14,147 nt of DNA, taken from positions 1-14,147 of the forward strand of contig DATFWQ010000137.1 in assembly GCA_035259145.1 (NCBI GenBank). Reading direction: 5' to 3'. This DNA comes from CF-161 sp035259145 (GTDB lineage: Bacteria; Chloroflexota; Dormibacteria; Dormibacterales; Dormibacteraceae). The notes under the pieces are model-generated. The model was not told the DNA's origin. It did no database searches and was given only the letters and a program-made list of their open reading frames with translations. The position numbers and the translations under genes are program-made. This document shows positions 13,444 through 14,147 of this stretch, piece after piece. The stretch's first letter is position 1. Every line of letters begins with the position of its first letter.

Positions 13444-14147
13444 TGCCGTGGCCGCTCAGGGTACGCGAGAGCGTGGAGCCGGCGGGCGCCTTTGAGCAAC
13501 CCGCCCTCGCCCTCGGCGCCCTCGAGTTCCCTGTCGGCTGCCTCCAGCTCAGCCGCAGCGATGGGTGCGCGGCCGCGGAGAGCTGCGTCGAAAGCCGGGC
13601 CCACGGCGAGCCCGTGGCGAACCGCGAGCGCTCGACGCGTTGCCGCGGCCAGCAGCCGGCCGGTCACCTCCCTTCCCCTCGAACGCTGAAGGAGGCCGCC
13701 CACCGCCGACACGTACTCAGCGACCGACCTGGCTCGACCGCCCGGCAGTGCCAGGCGAGGGCCAAAGCCGCGGCCCCGCAGGAAAAGCCCCACGAATACC
13801 ACCACGACCGCCCAGATGATCGCCGACCCCCACACCGTCGACAGCAGCCCGCTGACCGGCGACCCCTGTCCCGCTGCGCCGTGGTGGTACTCGTCGAAGC
13901 CAACTCGCGTTCCCGCCGGCGCCAGCGAGATCAGATCGGCCGCCAGGCGCCAGTTGTCTGCGACCTCCAGGTAGCCGTTGCACAGGGGCAGGGGATCCGC
14001 GAGCACTACGACGCGCCCTCGGCCAAGGAACTGCTCGAAGGCCACCGGCACACCCTTCGCGGCGCGCAGCAGCACCACCTGGCTCGAAGAGGGCTGCAAC
14101 GGCAATACGGCGTCGCTGCCTGAAACACTGCTCACCCCGGACAGTGC
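13440..14147 (-). CDS. DUF4350-like membrane protein, 5' end beyond the window
   Basis: The open frame continues without a stop to the right edge, so about 235 C-terminal residues are visible and the N-terminus is missing. The visible part begins in a soluble domain (GRGRVVVLADPLPLCNGYLEVADNW, then GTRVGFDEYHHG) typical of the end of the DUF4350 alpha/beta domain. A transmembrane helix follows (about WGSAIIWAVVVVFVGLFLRG), then a cytoplasmic helical tail with RSVAEYVSAVGGLLQRSRGR. A GTG at 14135 could be mistaken for a start, but the conserved domain is already under way there. Such proteins lie directly upstream of moxR in actinobacterial clusters (Rv3691 position, from memory). Function unknown. 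Confidence 0.82.
   Translation of the reverse strand, partial: ALSGVSSVSGSDAVLPLQPSSSQVVLLRAAKGVPVAFEQFLGRGRVVVLADPLPLCNGYLEVADNWRLAADLISLAPAGTRVGFDEYHHGAAGQGSPVSGLLSTVWGSAIIWAVVVVFVGLFLRGRGFGPRLALPGGRARSVAEYVSAVGGLLQRSRGREVTGRLLAAATRRALAVRHGLAVGPAFDAALRGRAPIAAAELEAADRELEGAEGEGGLLKGARRLHALAYPERPRQ

Noticed and set aside
1..14147. CRISPR arrays, insertion sequences, tRNAs, prophage or attachment sites
   Set aside because: No spaced direct-repeat array, transposase motif, cloverleaf or integrase-like gene was seen; the only tandem repeat is coding.

Overview
The window is a high-GC (roughly 70% by eye), densely packed bacterial chromosome segment. The gene set and order point to Actinomycetota or another high-GC Terrabacteria lineage such as a Dormibacterota/Chloroflexota-type genome. 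The phylum call is inference; no taxonomic marker protein lies in the window. Almost everything is read from the minus strand, so the description below runs from high to low coordinates.

Right part (14147 to about 9385) is a MoxR-type cluster: a DUF4350-like membrane protein (cut by the window edge), a MoxR AAA+ ATPase, a DUF58 protein and an RDD-family membrane protein on the minus strand. A SpoIIM-family membrane protein is embedded on the plus strand, overlapping DUF58 tail to tail and starting about 13 bp from the RDD start. From memory, the order and strand pattern match Mycobacterium tuberculosis Rv3691-Rv3695 (moxR2 region). MoxR and DUF58 pairs are generally thought to act as chaperone or assembly machinery at the membrane; the substrate here is unknown.

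Middle part (9338 to 7432) is a two-component system: an OmpR/PhoB-class response regulator and a HAMP/HisKA/HATPase sensor kinase joined by an ATGA overlap. A gene-poor region of about 400 bp follows, with a strong hairpin behind the kinase and two related short palindromes.

Left part (7033 to 226) is the most unusual. A small two-helix membrane protein is followed by five complex I membrane-arm homologues in the order nuoJ-K-L-M-N and then a CDP-alcohol phosphatidyltransferase. From nuoJ onward each gene overlaps the next by exactly 4 nt, including a CTG start for nuoL. No nuoA-I genes are present and the operon begins at nuoJ. By family alignment from memory, nearly all residues that form the proton path in canonical complex I are replaced. 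NuoK lacks both membrane glutamates. The TM7 lysine of NuoL, NuoM and NuoN is arginine in each. TM5 glutamate is lost in L and M, and the TM12 charge is lost in all three. The lengths and the rest of the folds look intact. This looks like a divergent, self-contained JKLMN complex rather than an ordinary respiratory nuo operon, and it is the best candidate here for an undescribed system. NuoM also carries a Ser/Pro-rich C-terminal tail of about 45 residues, mostly encoded by an 18-bp tandem repeat.

The left edge holds a small-type bacterial SRP RNA (ffs) on the minus strand.
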